Below are positions 43,325 to 52,591 of a stretch of 64,000 nt of DNA, piece by piece (the first letter of the stretch is position 1; each line of letters opens with the position of its first letter). The stretch comes from Planotetraspora phitsanulokensis (lineage in GTDB: Bacteria > Actinomycetota > Actinomycetes > Streptosporangiales > Streptosporangiaceae): positions 496,001 through 560,000 of the forward strand of contig NZ_BOOP01000003.1 of the NCBI RefSeq assembly GCF_016863295.1. Reading direction: 5' to 3'. The notes beneath the pieces are model-generated. The model searched no databases and was not told where the DNA came from. It was given only the letters and a program-made list of their open reading frames with translations. The translations under genes and the position numbers were made by a program.

Positions 43325-44746
43325 CTATTTGTGCTTGGGGACGTACAGCTTGATCGAGTCGATCGTCGCGCTGCCCTCACCGGCGTCGGTGTAGGGGTCG
43401 CCGATCACGGGGAAGTCGGGGTAACCCGAGCCGGCCGGCCACTGGTCCGGCCACTCCTGGCGGTTGTAGACGCCGTTCTGTACAAGAGTGCCGTTGTAGC
43501 TGCCGTCGTACTGATCGGGCGTGTTGTTGTAGTGCCAGATGGGCACGTTGTCGACGACGAAGTCCCGGTGGAAGCGGATCGTCCGGTACCCGCCGTGCAG
43601 GAACGTTCCGGTGACCTCTTCGGTGTAGCCGGTCTTGTCCCGCTCGACGGCGAAGACGTAGTCGCTGTTCGGCATGAGTTCGGGGACCATCTCCGCCGCC
43701 GCGGACGGCGACACCGGCTCGGCCACGCCGCCGGAACAGGTGGTCATGAACCACTGCGAGTTACCGGTGATTCCGCCCTTGCCGGGCTTGTAGTTCGGCA
43801 TGCCGTTGATCCACATGTCGATGATGTTGTTGGTGCTGTCGCGGATCGGGTAGTACGTGTTGGTCGTCGGGTCACAGATGCGCCCACCGGTTCCCGTGCC
43901 GATCCGGTCGGGGTGCTGGGCGAACGAGTCCATGAGGATCTTCCGCCGGTAGTGCCAGAAGTGCAGGTTCGCCGGCTTCGGGTTGGAGAAGTCGACGATG
44001 CCGAGCAGGTGGAAGGCGTTGTATCCGAAGGGACCATTCGTCACGCTCTGCCAGTCACACGGATTTGTCGTGATCTGGCTGTTCCACCCCTTGGTTCCGA
44101 TGCCCTCCGCGTACGGGAACTGCGTCTTGCATTCGCCGGCGACTGGCGTGTACCCGTTCTCCTTGCCGTCGTAGGAGATGCTGCCGTTGCGCTCTCCGCC
44201 GAAGTCGAGCGTCTTGAGGCGGTACTCGAGACGGTATTCGGGTGGCAGCTTCTGCGTGGTGGTGATCAGCGCGCCGTCGTAGGAATCCGGCGAATTGATC
44301 TTAAGAACGTTGCCGGCCTTCGCCTTCTCGGTCGAGATCGTCGGCGGCCGTTCCGGAGTGCCGTTCTTGTCCCAGTCGCGGGCCGACAATGAGGCGGTCA
44401 GCCAGCCGTCCTTGCCGAATTGCACGTCCTTGCGGTATGTCGCGAAGCTGTTCAGCGCCGCTTGCATGGCGGGGCCGTAGTCGTTCTTCCACCAGTCCCC
44501 GTAGTCGTCCATGATCGTGTCGACGGGCTGGTCACCGGTCCAGCGGATCCACGGACTCGAGTCCGTGTTCAGGTCCTTCTCGCGGCCCTGGAAGTCCTCC
44601 GAGTACTTCAGTTGCCAGCTGGCGGGGGTAGCCGCCGGCCCGCCGTCCGGCATGGCCGCGGTGGCCGGGACGCTCATGCCCGGGATCGCCGCCGCCGCGG
44701 CGACGAGTCCGGCGATACCGATCCTCACTGTTCGCTTACTACGCAC
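43325..44746 (-). CDS. Secreted protein, probable beta-sandwich carbohydrate-active domain
   Basis: 473 aa. The signal peptide (VRIGIAGLVAAAAAIPGMSV) ends near ATA-AM. The mature protein is Trp/Tyr/Gly-rich and beta-like: SWQLKYSEDFQGREKDLN, ALITTTQKLPPEYRLEYRLK (about residue 160), NAFHLLGIVDFSNPKPANL and HGGYRTIRFHRDFVVDNVPI near the C-terminus. This layout recalls concanavalin A-like glycosidases/lyases, and Glu/Asp pairs are present, but no GH16-type E-x-D-x-x-E motif is visible, so I do not assign a family. Last gene of the minus-strand saccharide locus; ends at the terminator 43278-43304. Confidence 0.75.
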   Translation of the reverse strand: MRSKRTVRIGIAGLVAAAAAIPGMSVPATAAMPDGGPAATPASWQLKYSEDFQGREKDLNTDSSPWIRWTGDQPVDTIMDDYGDWWKNDYGPAMQAALNSFATYRKDVQFGKDGWLTASLSARDWDKNGTPERPPTISTEKAKAGNVLKINSPDSYDGALITTTQKLPPEYRLEYRLKTLDFGGERNGSISYDGKENGYTPVAGECKTQFPYAEGIGTKGWNSQITTNPCDWQSVTNGPFGYNAFHLLGIVDFSNPKPANLHFWHYRRKILMDSFAQHPDRIGTGTGGRICDPTTNTYYPIRDSTNNIIDMWINGMPNYKPGKGGITGNSQWFMTTCSGGVAEPVSPSAAAEMVPELMPNSDYVFAVERDKTGYTEEVTGTFLHGGYRTIRFHRDFVVDNVPIWHYNNTPDQYDGSYNGTLVQNGVYNRQEWPDQWPAGSGYPDFPVIGDPYTDAGEGSATIDSIKLYVPKHK

Positions 44747-44789
44747 TGCATCTCCTAGAAATTCTGCTTGTTGTCGTGCAACCGCAGGT

Positions 44790-44936
44790 TCAGATGCTTG
44801 CCTTGCTCAGTGCCCGTTCCGCCGTACCGCTGCCGGCGCAGTGACCGCTGCCCCGGTTCCGGCACAACCGTTGGAACGCGCCCTTCTGGATGTGCTCCTG
44901 CGCGTTCTCCTTGGTGATCTGTGGCGACTCGACCAC
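44790..44936 (-). CDS. 48-aa small ORF with two cysteines, between two secreted proteins
   Basis: GTG 44936 follows GGAGAAGG by five bases. The product begins MVESPQITKENAQEHIQKG and contains CRNRGSGHCAGSG, then ends SKASI. Third codon positions are almost all G or C over its full length, as in real genes nearby. There is no signal peptide. It lies between the DUF5107 gene and the beta-sandwich gene, in the same direction. A glutamine/glutamate-rich first half followed by a Cys-Gly-rich core recalls a peptide precursor, but no modification enzyme is nearby. Unknown. Confidence 0.5.
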   Translation of the reverse strand: MVESPQITKENAQEHIQKGAFQRLCRNRGSGHCAGSGTAERALSKASI

Positions 44937-45074
44937 CGTGTCCTTCTCCACCTCCTTGTGGTCAGAGCACCTCGATGGCCCGGTCAAGCCAGAGGCGGCC
45001 GATCTGGTCGGCGCTGTTCACCCTGGTGACGACGTAGATCCAGATGATGCGTCGCCGCCGCGGGGCGACCCCGA

Positions 45075-47744
45075 TCAGGTGCCGGACTCGGCCGTGAGCA
45101 GGGTGGTGCCGTGGGCGTCGGTGAGTACGAGCCGGGCCTGCGCGCTGGGTGTGACCTTGCCCTTGAGCTTGACCGCGGTGTTCGCCGTACCGGTGAAGGT
45201 GCTCTCGTCCAGCGTCTTGCCGGTCGTGGCGTCGACCAGGGTCGCGCGCAGCTTCTGCCCGATCGCGGTCGAGAACAGTCGGCCGGTGACGTTGCCCGAC
45301 GCGTCCACCTTGACGTCCGCGGCGCCGTTGGCGTTCGCGTTGGTGACGTCGCCGAGGTCCATCGTCGGCAGGAACGTCTCCGTCCACGACAGGGTCTGCC
45401 CGGCCTTGAGCGTGGCGGGGCTGAAGAACTTCATGGACACACCGGCCCACAGCTCGATGTAGGGGCGGGCCGAGTTGCCCTTGCTGTAGATGTTGGTGTC
45501 GAAGGAGCCGTTCTGGCCCCACTCCCAGAACTTCATGCCGGGGGTCTTGGTGTTGTCGCCGACCCGGATGACGCCCTCGTCGTTCTCGTGGTTGACGACG
45601 CCCCACCAATTGCCCTGCTGCATGGTGGCCAGGTCCTGGCCGTAGGCGATGCCCGAATTGGTCCAGTTGGACATCTGCTTGAGCTTGTCCAGCTTGAGCA
45701 GGCCGGAGCCGGCGGGACCGGCGGGCTGTTCGACGCTCTCCATCCACTTGTAGCCCGGGTCGCGGTAGACCGTCTTGACCGGCGAGACGACCGACATCGT
45801 CGGGGATCCCGAGTTCGACGGGGCGCCCGGCGCGAGCGTCGTGCACGTCCAGTACTCGTACTGCTTGTCCTCCGCGTTCGGGTTGTTCAGGCTGACCGCC
45901 ATGTCGACGGTCGGCTTGCGCGCGTCCACGGAGTAGGTGACGGACGTCTTGATGCCGGTGGCGCCGTGCACGTACTTGGACGGCTTGAACGGGTAGTCGA
46001 CGTCGTCGGTCTTGGTCATGGTGACCGAGAACCTGCCGTTACTCTGGTCGATCTTGTAGTCCCACGGCACATTCCAGTACTTGCCGTGCTCGGCTTCGGT
46101 GAGCGTCGGGAACACACCGCCGTACACCATCAGCCAGTTCTGGTAGAACGGCGAGTTGCCGGGGGTCCCGGGCGCCGCGCTGGAGAACCCGTACGGGGTG
46201 CCGACGGGGTTGGTGTAGAGCAGATCGTGCCCGGTCGGCTTGTAGATGATCGAGAGGAGACGGCCGCCGTAGCTGGGCGCGAACGTCGCCTTGATGTACT
46301 TGTTCTCCACCTCGATGGTCTTGATGGTCTGCCCGACCACCTTGTTGGCCACACCGTCCGACCGGACGGACACACCGTCGTCGCTGACCTTGTAGTCGTA
46401 GCGCTCGAAGACGGTGGTGGCGTGTGTGTTGACCTTGAGGTAATCCGGGCCGTTCGAGTTGAAGCCGGCACCCGGCGAGGTGAAGTGCCTCGGGGCCTCG
46501 ACGGACACGGACGCCGTGCTCGTGCTGGCGGTGCCGGTGACGTCGGTGACAGCCCCTTGGGCCAGCGCCACCCTGCCGCGCGCGCCGGCCCTGAGGGTCT
46601 GCCCGCTGTCCAGCTTGATCACGAGGGTGGAGGCGTCAGGGAAGTACGCCGCGTCGTCGCGCAGTGCCTGGCTTACGTCACGGCCCGAGGTGGTGGTGAG
46701 GCCGGTGAAGCGCAGCAGTCCGCGGACCTGATCGGCCGTGACATTGGTGCCGCTCACGCCGGTCTTGGTCTCCTTCACCTCGAGGTCGCCGGCCTTGGCG
46801 ATCCGGTGGCTGAACCGGACCTCGATCGTGTCGCCGGACGCCCCGACCTCGACACCGGCGATCTGCGGAGCCGCGTAGGCGCCTCCGCCGCCCGCGACGG
46901 TCGCGACGACCTCGGCGGTGGCCGGTCCCGCGTTCGTCGTCAGTCTCAGGCCGGCGCCGAGAGCCAACCGGTAAGAGGCGTCGCCGTTCAGGTCGGCGCC
47001 GAAGTACAGCCGATAGCCGCGCTGGCTGGTCCCGGCGAGGCTTTCCACGTACACCGGGTGGACGGACGAGTCGCCACTCGTGAGCGTGATGTTCGATCCG
47101 GTGTAGACGCCGACAGGCATCCCCGACCAGACCGTCCCGGCGAACGTGACGTCGACCGTGCGCGAGTCCACCTGCTCGGCGGACGAGACGGCTGCGAGCG
47201 CGGCGTCCTGGGAGGTCCCGCGGAACTTGGACTGCTTCGTCGACGAGCCGGGCAGCACGCCGCCGTCCGCGGACCGGAAGAACAGGTCGCCGAGCTTGTC
47301 GCTTCCGCCGTCGAACCACAGCTCGTAGGTGTGGCCGTCCAGCGTGGCACCGGCACCCAGCACCACCCTCAGTGTCCGGTGGTCAGGGGTGTCCACGGGA
47401 CGGACGGTCGTGCCCGCGATCTGCGAGAGCGGCCGACCGTCGAGCGCCGCGTCCGCGCCGCCGGCGACGCCGCCGCCGACCTTGATGTACTGGACCGCGT
47501 ACGCCGAGTTGGCTGCGGTGAACTGCAGGATGTCCGGCCCGAGCGCCTTGTTGAAGGTGATGTCGATCGACTTGTCGTCGACCGAGGACACCTTGCTGAC
47601 GCGCAGCGAGGGCTGCTCCGAATGCTGGGACTGGGCCAGCACCGGCTGCGGCAGCGACACGACCGTGCCGGCCGCCGTGGTCAAAGCCAGCGCCACGGCG
47701 AGGGCCGCGCCGCGCGGGCGCGCCCGGTTAAACTGACTGTTCAT
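45075..47744 (-). CDS. Large secreted protein with C-terminal DUF5107 (galactose-mutarotase-like) domain
   Basis: 889 aa. Signal peptide (GAALAVALALTTAAGTVVSL), then tandem beta domains resembling bacterial SbsA/Ig-like repeats (VSSVDDKSIDITFNKALGP, VSSAEQVDSRTVDVTFAG, IAGVEVGASGDTIEVRFSHR at about residues 50, 190, 290). From about 465 comes the DUF5107 module: TIEVENKYIKATFAPSYGGR, YQNWLMVYGGVFPTLTEAEHG and YWTCTTLAPGAP. DUF5107 has a mutarotase/lyase-like supersandwich and is associated with saccharide processing. The C-terminal 110 residues are another beta domain. ATG 47744 follows GGAGAGGA. A hairpin lies just upstream. Confidence 0.82.
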   Translation of the reverse strand: MNSQFNRARPRGAALAVALALTTAAGTVVSLPQPVLAQSQHSEQPSLRVSKVSSVDDKSIDITFNKALGPDILQFTAANSAYAVQYIKVGGGVAGGADAALDGRPLSQIAGTTVRPVDTPDHRTLRVVLGAGATLDGHTYELWFDGGSDKLGDLFFRSADGGVLPGSSTKQSKFRGTSQDAALAAVSSAEQVDSRTVDVTFAGTVWSGMPVGVYTGSNITLTSGDSSVHPVYVESLAGTSQRGYRLYFGADLNGDASYRLALGAGLRLTTNAGPATAEVVATVAGGGGAYAAPQIAGVEVGASGDTIEVRFSHRIAKAGDLEVKETKTGVSGTNVTADQVRGLLRFTGLTTTSGRDVSQALRDDAAYFPDASTLVIKLDSGQTLRAGARGRVALAQGAVTDVTGTASTSTASVSVEAPRHFTSPGAGFNSNGPDYLKVNTHATTVFERYDYKVSDDGVSVRSDGVANKVVGQTIKTIEVENKYIKATFAPSYGGRLLSIIYKPTGHDLLYTNPVGTPYGFSSAAPGTPGNSPFYQNWLMVYGGVFPTLTEAEHGKYWNVPWDYKIDQSNGRFSVTMTKTDDVDYPFKPSKYVHGATGIKTSVTYSVDARKPTVDMAVSLNNPNAEDKQYEYWTCTTLAPGAPSNSGSPTMSVVSPVKTVYRDPGYKWMESVEQPAGPAGSGLLKLDKLKQMSNWTNSGIAYGQDLATMQQGNWWGVVNHENDEGVIRVGDNTKTPGMKFWEWGQNGSFDTNIYSKGNSARPYIELWAGVSMKFFSPATLKAGQTLSWTETFLPTMDLGDVTNANANGAADVKVDASGNVTGRLFSTAIGQKLRATLVDATTGKTLDESTFTGTANTAVKLKGKVTPSAQARLVLTDAHGTTLLTAESGT

Positions 47745-47770
47745 GTTGTCCTCTCCCAGGAGGGGTGGTC

Positions 47771-47800
47771 CCGGAGCCCGGTGTGCAGACCGGGCTCCGG
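47771..47800. terminator. 12-bp hairpin between the PfkB gene and the DUF5107 gene
   Basis: CCGGAGCCCGGT and ACCGGGCTCCGG form a perfect 12-bp stem with a 6-base loop, with TTTTT at 47805-47809 on the plus side. Read on the minus strand it lies 27 bp before the DUF5107 start and after the PfkB gene, so it may end the importer operon or act in the leader. The remaining 47810-47990 holds nothing else recognised. Confidence 0.6.
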
Positions 47801-47990
47801 TGGCTTTTTCGGCCGACTTCTTCGGGATATGGAGTGACCTCCGCGTCCGTCCTCGTGCGTGGGATGGGCGGGAAGCACGACGGCAAGCCTTCTGCCGACC
47901 GCGTCCGCTGAAGAAGTGCGAGCTAGGGGATACGGATCAGGGCCGACGGTTCGGTAGAAGGCGGCCAGTGAACGGAGAGTTCGGCGGCGG

Positions 47991-48980
47991 TCAGGCGGAT
48001 TCGCTGGAGGACAGCTGTGGCTCGACGTCCGGGGACGCACCTGCCCGAACCCGCGCGACCTCCTCCGCGCTCGGATAGGACCTGGCGCAGCCGGGCCACC
48101 GGCACGACAGCGCCCCAGCGATCACGGCCGACTCGAGCGCGTCGGGCGGTGCAGTCCCGGCGAGCCGTAGGGCCAGGTAGGCGCCGGCCAGCGCGTCGCC
48201 GGCGCCCGCAGTGTCGACGACCACGACCTGTGGCGCCACGACGCGATGGATCCCACCGTCGGTCAGCACCACCGCCCCGGCCGGGCCGTCGGTCAGCACG
48301 ATCTCCTGCGGCCCCTCCCCCAGCGCGGACCTGATCCGGTCGGGATGGTCCGTGTCGAGCATCGCGCGAGCGTCCTCGCTGGACAGGATCACGATGTCGG
48401 CGGCGCGGGCGAACGCGAGGTTCCGGTCGGTGTCGGGGCGCAGCATCAGGCGGTGGTTGACGCAGAAGGTCACCGTGACGCCACTGTCGCGGGCCAGTTC
48501 GGCCGCCCGCTCGGCAGCCAGGGCGGCACTGCTGGAGATCGCCAGCGAGATCCCGCTGACGTGCAGCGCCCCGGCGTCCTCCAGCAGGCGCCCGTCCACG
48601 TCCGCCGGGCTGAGCCGCGTCGCCGCCGAGCCGGACCGGTAGTAGCCGAAGGTGTGCCCGCCGTGCCGCACCGCGTTGACGTACATTCCGGTGGGAGCGG
48701 ACGGATCGACGGTGACCCGGTCGACGTCCAGGTGCGCGCGCCGCCAGAAGTCCAGCAGCAGGCGGCCCGGGGTGTCCGCGCCAAGGCGGGTCAGCAGCCT
48801 GGCTCGGGTGCCCATCCGGGCCGCCATGACGGCCACGTTGGCGACGTCACCCCCGAAACCCCGGCCGAGGTAGTCGGAGGGAAGGTCGTCACGCACGCCC
48901 ACCTCCAGCAGCCCCTCGCCCACGGCGACGAGGACGGGCGTCCCTTCGCTGCTCGCGGGGTCGGTGTGGTCTTGGATCAC
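47991..48980 (-). CDS. PfkB family carbohydrate kinase
   Basis: 329 aa. The N-terminal PfkB box is GRGFGGDVANVAVMAARMG (about residues 40-58) and the C-terminal box DTAGAGDALAGAYLALRLAG (about 258-277) contains the catalytic Asp. The sequence is closest in feel to 2-keto-3-deoxygluconate or fructose-type kinases (GMYVNAVRHGGHTFGYYRSG), which fits the neighbouring aldehyde dehydrogenase. GTG 48980 with GAGGAA six bases upstream is chosen; the frame continues to 49307 without domain content. Last gene of the importer operon. Confidence 0.92.
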   Translation of the reverse strand: MIQDHTDPASSEGTPVLVAVGEGLLEVGVRDDLPSDYLGRGFGGDVANVAVMAARMGTRARLLTRLGADTPGRLLLDFWRRAHLDVDRVTVDPSAPTGMYVNAVRHGGHTFGYYRSGSAATRLSPADVDGRLLEDAGALHVSGISLAISSSAALAAERAAELARDSGVTVTFCVNHRLMLRPDTDRNLAFARAADIVILSSEDARAMLDTDHPDRIRSALGEGPQEIVLTDGPAGAVVLTDGGIHRVVAPQVVVVDTAGAGDALAGAYLALRLAGTAPPDALESAVIAGALSCRWPGCARSYPSAEEVARVRAGASPDVEPQLSSSESA

Positions 48981-49027
48981 GCCGGCTTCCTCACTCCCGA
49001 TATCGGTACGGCACAACGGCGGACGGA

Positions 49028-50008
49028 TCAGAAGATGCTGTCCGGGTTGCTGTACCGGTCCACGTTGTCCTTGGTGACCACCGGTGCCTCCAAGGGGGTG
49101 TCCTTGCTGGGTTCGGCGCCCGCGAGCACCGCCATCATCCGGTCCAGGCCCGCGCGGCCGATCGTGTCGGCGTTGTTGACCGCGGTGGCGGCGTAGTTCG
49201 AGCCGCTCTCGATGGCGGCCAACGCCTCCTTCTGGCCGTCGGCGGCGACGAGGAACATCTCGTCGGTCCGCCCGGCGTCGGAGATCGCCTTCTGGGCGCC
49301 CAGGCACATCGCGTCGTTCTCACAGAACACGGCGTCGATGTGCTGGTTCTTGGCGAGAAGGTTCTCCATCACCTTCAGACCGCCGTCGGAGCTCCACCCC
49401 CCGAAGTCCGGGGCGGTCACGACCGTGATACCGGGCGACTGCTTGACCACGCCGAGCAGGCCGTTCGTTCGGTCCAGACCGATGGTGTTGTCGGCCGGGC
49501 CGCCCGTGATGACGGCGAGAGTGCCGTTGCCCTTCAGCCGATCGGCGATGTACTGGCCGTCGCCCTGCCCGATCTGGGTGTTGTTAGGACCGATCCAGCT
49601 GGTGTACTGGCCGCCGGCGAACTTGCGGTCCACCAAGATCGACGGGACGTTCTTCTGCTCGATCGCGTTCATCGCGGCGGGCGCGGCGTTCAGCGGACCG
49701 CCGGAGATGATGATCCCGTCCACCTTCTGCGTCAGCAGGTCGTTGACGTTCGTGGTCAGCTTGGCCGCGTCCCCCTGGGCGTCCGTGCTGATCACCTTGA
49801 CGTTGCTGTAGGTCTTGGCCTCGGTCTCGATGGCCTTGGCCATCGCGATGAAGTACGGCGCCTGGAGGCTGTAGTTCGCGATGCCGATGGTCAGGGTCTT
49901 CTTCGCGGCGCCTCCGCCGTTGTCAGCTCCGCTGGCATCGGAGCCTCCGCACGCTGCGAGCGACAGTGCGAGCGCGCCCACGAGAACACATCCGGCAATC
50001 TTCTTCAT
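49028..50008 (-). CDS. Sugar ABC transporter substrate-binding lipoprotein (RbsB-like)
   Basis: 326 aa. Lipobox LSLAAC (Cys about 20) after a short signal peptide; ATG 50008 has AAGGAAG upstream. The type I periplasmic fold is recognisable: TIGIANYSLQAPYFIAMAKA, VDGIIISGGPLNAAPAAMNA (about residue 97), VPSILVDRKFAGGQYTSWIG, AVFCENDAMCLGAQKAI (about 230) and AADGQKEALAAIESG. Such proteins bind pentoses, hexoses or autoinducer-2. Followed by a kinase and preceded by its permease (gap 91 bp). The ligand is unknown. Confidence 0.93.
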   Translation of the reverse strand: MKKIAGCVLVGALALSLAACGGSDASGADNGGGAAKKTLTIGIANYSLQAPYFIAMAKAIETEAKTYSNVKVISTDAQGDAAKLTTNVNDLLTQKVDGIIISGGPLNAAPAAMNAIEQKNVPSILVDRKFAGGQYTSWIGPNNTQIGQGDGQYIADRLKGNGTLAVITGGPADNTIGLDRTNGLLGVVKQSPGITVVTAPDFGGWSSDGGLKVMENLLAKNQHIDAVFCENDAMCLGAQKAISDAGRTDEMFLVAADGQKEALAAIESGSNYAATAVNNADTIGRAGLDRMMAVLAGAEPSKDTPLEAPVVTKDNVDRYSNPDSIF

Positions 50009-50099
50009 GGTTCTTCCTTCAAGGTGGGATGGACGCCTCACGACACGGCGAACGAGGCGACGGGGGGACGAGGACCTGGAGGACGGTGTGGCGGTGCGG

Positions 50100-51110
50100 C
50101 TAGGTGTTCTGCCGTTCGCCTCGGCGCATGAGGATCGCGACCGCGATGATGAGCCCCTTCAGCACCTGCTGCCAGTAGCTCTGCACGTCGTAGAGGCTGA
50201 GCAGGTTGTCGATGAGCCCGAGCAGAACGACGCCGGCGAGGGTGCCGCCGATGGTGCCGCGTCCGCCCGACAGGCTGGCTCCGCCGATCACACAGGCGGC
50301 GATGGCGTCGAGCTCGAAGCCCTGGCCGACGCTCGGCTGAGCGATGCCGACCCGGGAGGCGAGGATGACGCCCGCGACTCCGGCGCACAACCCGGACAGC
50401 GCGTACGCGAGCACCAGGTGACGCCGTACCTTGACGCCCGCGAGCCGAACCGCCTCCCGGTTGCCGCCGATGCCGAGCAGCGCCCGGCCCGCCGACGTGC
50501 GGTTGATCAGAACCCAGCCCAGCGCGAACATCGCCAGCGTGATGATCGCCGCGATGGGGATGATGCCGACATCCTGCGAACCGAGGGTCAGAAAGTCCGG
50601 CGTGGTCGGAGTGATCGGGGTCTTGGAGTAGACGTAGGTGAGCCCTCGAAACGTCGTCATGGACGCGAGGGTCACCACGAACGGAGCCAGCGAGAACCGC
50701 GCGACCATGACGCCGTTGACCGTTCCGCACAGCACACCGACGACGATCGCCACGAGGATCGCCAGCGGCAGCGGCAGCCCGCTCACCAGGCCGGCCGACA
50801 TGATGCCGGTCAGCGCGACCACCGATCCGACCGACAGGTCGATCCCTCCGGTGAGGATCACCAGCAGCATGCCGAGGGCGAGCAGCCCGGTGGAGACCAT
50901 CTGCCGGAGCAGGTTGGTCATGTTCCCCTCGGTGAGGAACGAGTCATTGGTGACACCCGCCACCACGACGATCGCGACCGCGGCGCCGATCAGCACCAGG
51001 ACGGTCGGCGACGGGACGGCCACGCGCCACCGGGCGGACGCCGGTGCCGCAGCCCCCGCCACCTCACCCGAATCCGTGTCCAGCACCACCGAAGTCCGCT
51101 GCTGCGTCAT
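50100..51110 (-). CDS. Sugar ABC transporter permease (RbsC-like)
   Basis: 336 aa, about eight to ten helices. TGGIDLSVGSVVALTGI (about residue 90) and INRTSAGRALLGIGGNREAVRLAG (about 195-218) are the hallmark RbsC motifs; GGASLSGGRGTIGGTLAGVV (about 278) is the third. ATG 51110 overlaps the ATPase stop (ATGA); the frame to 51374 lies inside that gene. Works with the ATPase upstream and the binding protein downstream. Confidence 0.94.
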   Translation of the reverse strand: MTQQRTSVVLDTDSGEVAGAAAPASARWRVAVPSPTVLVLIGAAVAIVVVAGVTNDSFLTEGNMTNLLRQMVSTGLLALGMLLVILTGGIDLSVGSVVALTGIMSAGLVSGLPLPLAILVAIVVGVLCGTVNGVMVARFSLAPFVVTLASMTTFRGLTYVYSKTPITPTTPDFLTLGSQDVGIIPIAAIITLAMFALGWVLINRTSAGRALLGIGGNREAVRLAGVKVRRHLVLAYALSGLCAGVAGVILASRVGIAQPSVGQGFELDAIAACVIGGASLSGGRGTIGGTLAGVVLLGLIDNLLSLYDVQSYWQQVLKGLIIAVAILMRRGERQNT

Positions 51111-52591
51111 GCCGCGACCCCCACCGAATGCGCGAGGACCTCGTCCTCGGTCGTGTCCGCCGAACCGACCTCGGCGACCAGCCGTCCGCCGCGCATCACC
51201 AGCACGCGATCGGTGGCACCGAGGACCTCGGTCAGGTCGGAGGAGATCAACAGGATCGCGACCCCCTCCCGGGTCAACTCGTCGATCATGCGGTAGATGT
51301 CGACGCGGGTGGCCATGTCGACCCCGCGAGTCGGCTCGTCCAGGATCAGCACCCGCGGCCGCGTCAGGAGCCACTTGGCCAGCACGACCTTCTGCTGGTT
51401 GCCGCCGCTGAGATGGCGGACCGGAATCTCCGGACGTGGCGGGTGGATGCCCAACCGCTCGATCATGTCCTGAACGTTCGCGGCACGCCGCCTGATGTCC
51501 AGCAGGCCCGCGCGTGAGATCCGGGTCATCGTCGCGAACGTGGTGTTGTCGGTGACGTCCATGCCGAGGACGAGCCCGCTGTGCTTGCGGTCCTCGGTGA
51601 CAAGCGCGACCCCGGCGCCGATGGCGTCGCCGGGCGTGCGGAATCGCGTAACGGCGCCGTCCAGCTCAACGGTTCCGGACGTCGGCCGGTCGGCGCCGAA
51701 CACGCATCGAGCGACCTCGCTGCGGCCGCTGCCGACCAGCCCGAACATGCCGACGATCTCACCCGCTGCCAGGTCGAACGACACGTCGTCGAACACCCCG
51801 TCCCGGCTCAGGCCACGCACGCTGAGCAACGGCTTACCAGGCTCGGGCACCCGGTCCGGGTAGATCTGCTCCAGCCGGCGCCCGGCCATCAACGCGATGA
51901 TCTCGTCCTCACTGGTGCGGGCCGGGGTGAGCGTATCCACCACCCGGCCGTCCTTGATGACGGTGATCGAGTCGGAGATCTCCATCACCTCGGCCAGCCG
52001 GTGCGAGACGTACAGGATCGCGACGCCACGCTCCCGCAGCCTGCGGATCAGGTCGAAAAGCCGGTCGAGGTCGGTGCCTGCGAGCACGGCGGACGGCTCG
52101 TCCAGCACGAGCATCCGGGGCTCGACCGCCAGCGCCTTGGCGATTTCCACCATCTGCTGGCGCGCGACCGACAACTTGCCTGCACGGACGCGCGGATCGA
52201 TGTCGGCGAACCCGATCTCCTCCAGCAGCGCCCGCACCCGTGCGTGCGCCGCCGACCAGTCGACCAGCCCGCGTTTGGTGGGCAGCGCCCCCAGCAACAC
52301 GTTCTCTGTCACCGTCATCTGGGGCACGAGGCTGAGCTCCTGGTAGACGGTCCGGAACCCCAGACCCTGCGCGTCCTCGGGTCCGCGCAGGGTGAGCGCC
52401 TCGCCGTCCAGCAGGATCTCCCCGCCGTCCAGCGGCACGGCCCCCGCCAGCACCTTGATCAGAGTCGACTTGCCGGCACCGTTCGCGCCCGCGATGGCGA
52501 GAACCCGCCCGCCCTCGGCGGTCAGGTCGACGCCGTGCAGGACCTCGACGCCGCCGTATCCCTTGCGGACGCCCCGCAACTCCAGCTTCAT
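51107..52591 (-). CDS. Sugar ABC transporter ATP-binding protein, duplicated (RbsA-like)
   Basis: 494 aa with two ABC domains. First domain: Walker A GANGAGKSTLIK (about residue 34), signature LSVARQQMVEIAKAL, Walker B MLVLDEPSAVL. Second domain: signature LSGGNQQKVVLAKWLLTRP (about 393) and Walker B VLILDEPTRGVDMATRVDIY; its Walker A region (FGLVGSGRSEVARCV) lacks the Lys, the normal state for RbsA/MglA. 4-bp overlaps with both neighbours (dehydrogenase stop 52588, permease start 51110). Confidence 0.95.
   Translation of the reverse strand: MKLELRGVRKGYGGVEVLHGVDLTAEGGRVLAIAGANGAGKSTLIKVLAGAVPLDGGEILLDGEALTLRGPEDAQGLGFRTVYQELSLVPQMTVTENVLLGALPTKRGLVDWSAAHARVRALLEEIGFADIDPRVRAGKLSVARQQMVEIAKALAVEPRMLVLDEPSAVLAGTDLDRLFDLIRRLRERGVAILYVSHRLAEVMEISDSITVIKDGRVVDTLTPARTSEDEIIALMAGRRLEQIYPDRVPEPGKPLLSVRGLSRDGVFDDVSFDLAAGEIVGMFGLVGSGRSEVARCVFGADRPTSGTVELDGAVTRFRTPGDAIGAGVALVTEDRKHSGLVLGMDVTDNTTFATMTRISRAGLLDIRRRAANVQDMIERLGIHPPRPEIPVRHLSGGNQQKVVLAKWLLTRPRVLILDEPTRGVDMATRVDIYRMIDELTREGVAILLISSDLTEVLGATDRVLVMRGGRLVAEVGSADTTEDEVLAHSVGVAA

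Noticed and set aside
45111-47837. A 908-codon open frame on the plus strand
   Set aside because: It is the antisense of the DUF5107 gene. Its product is Arg/Val/Gly-rich with no domain, while the minus strand has a signal peptide and recognisable modules.
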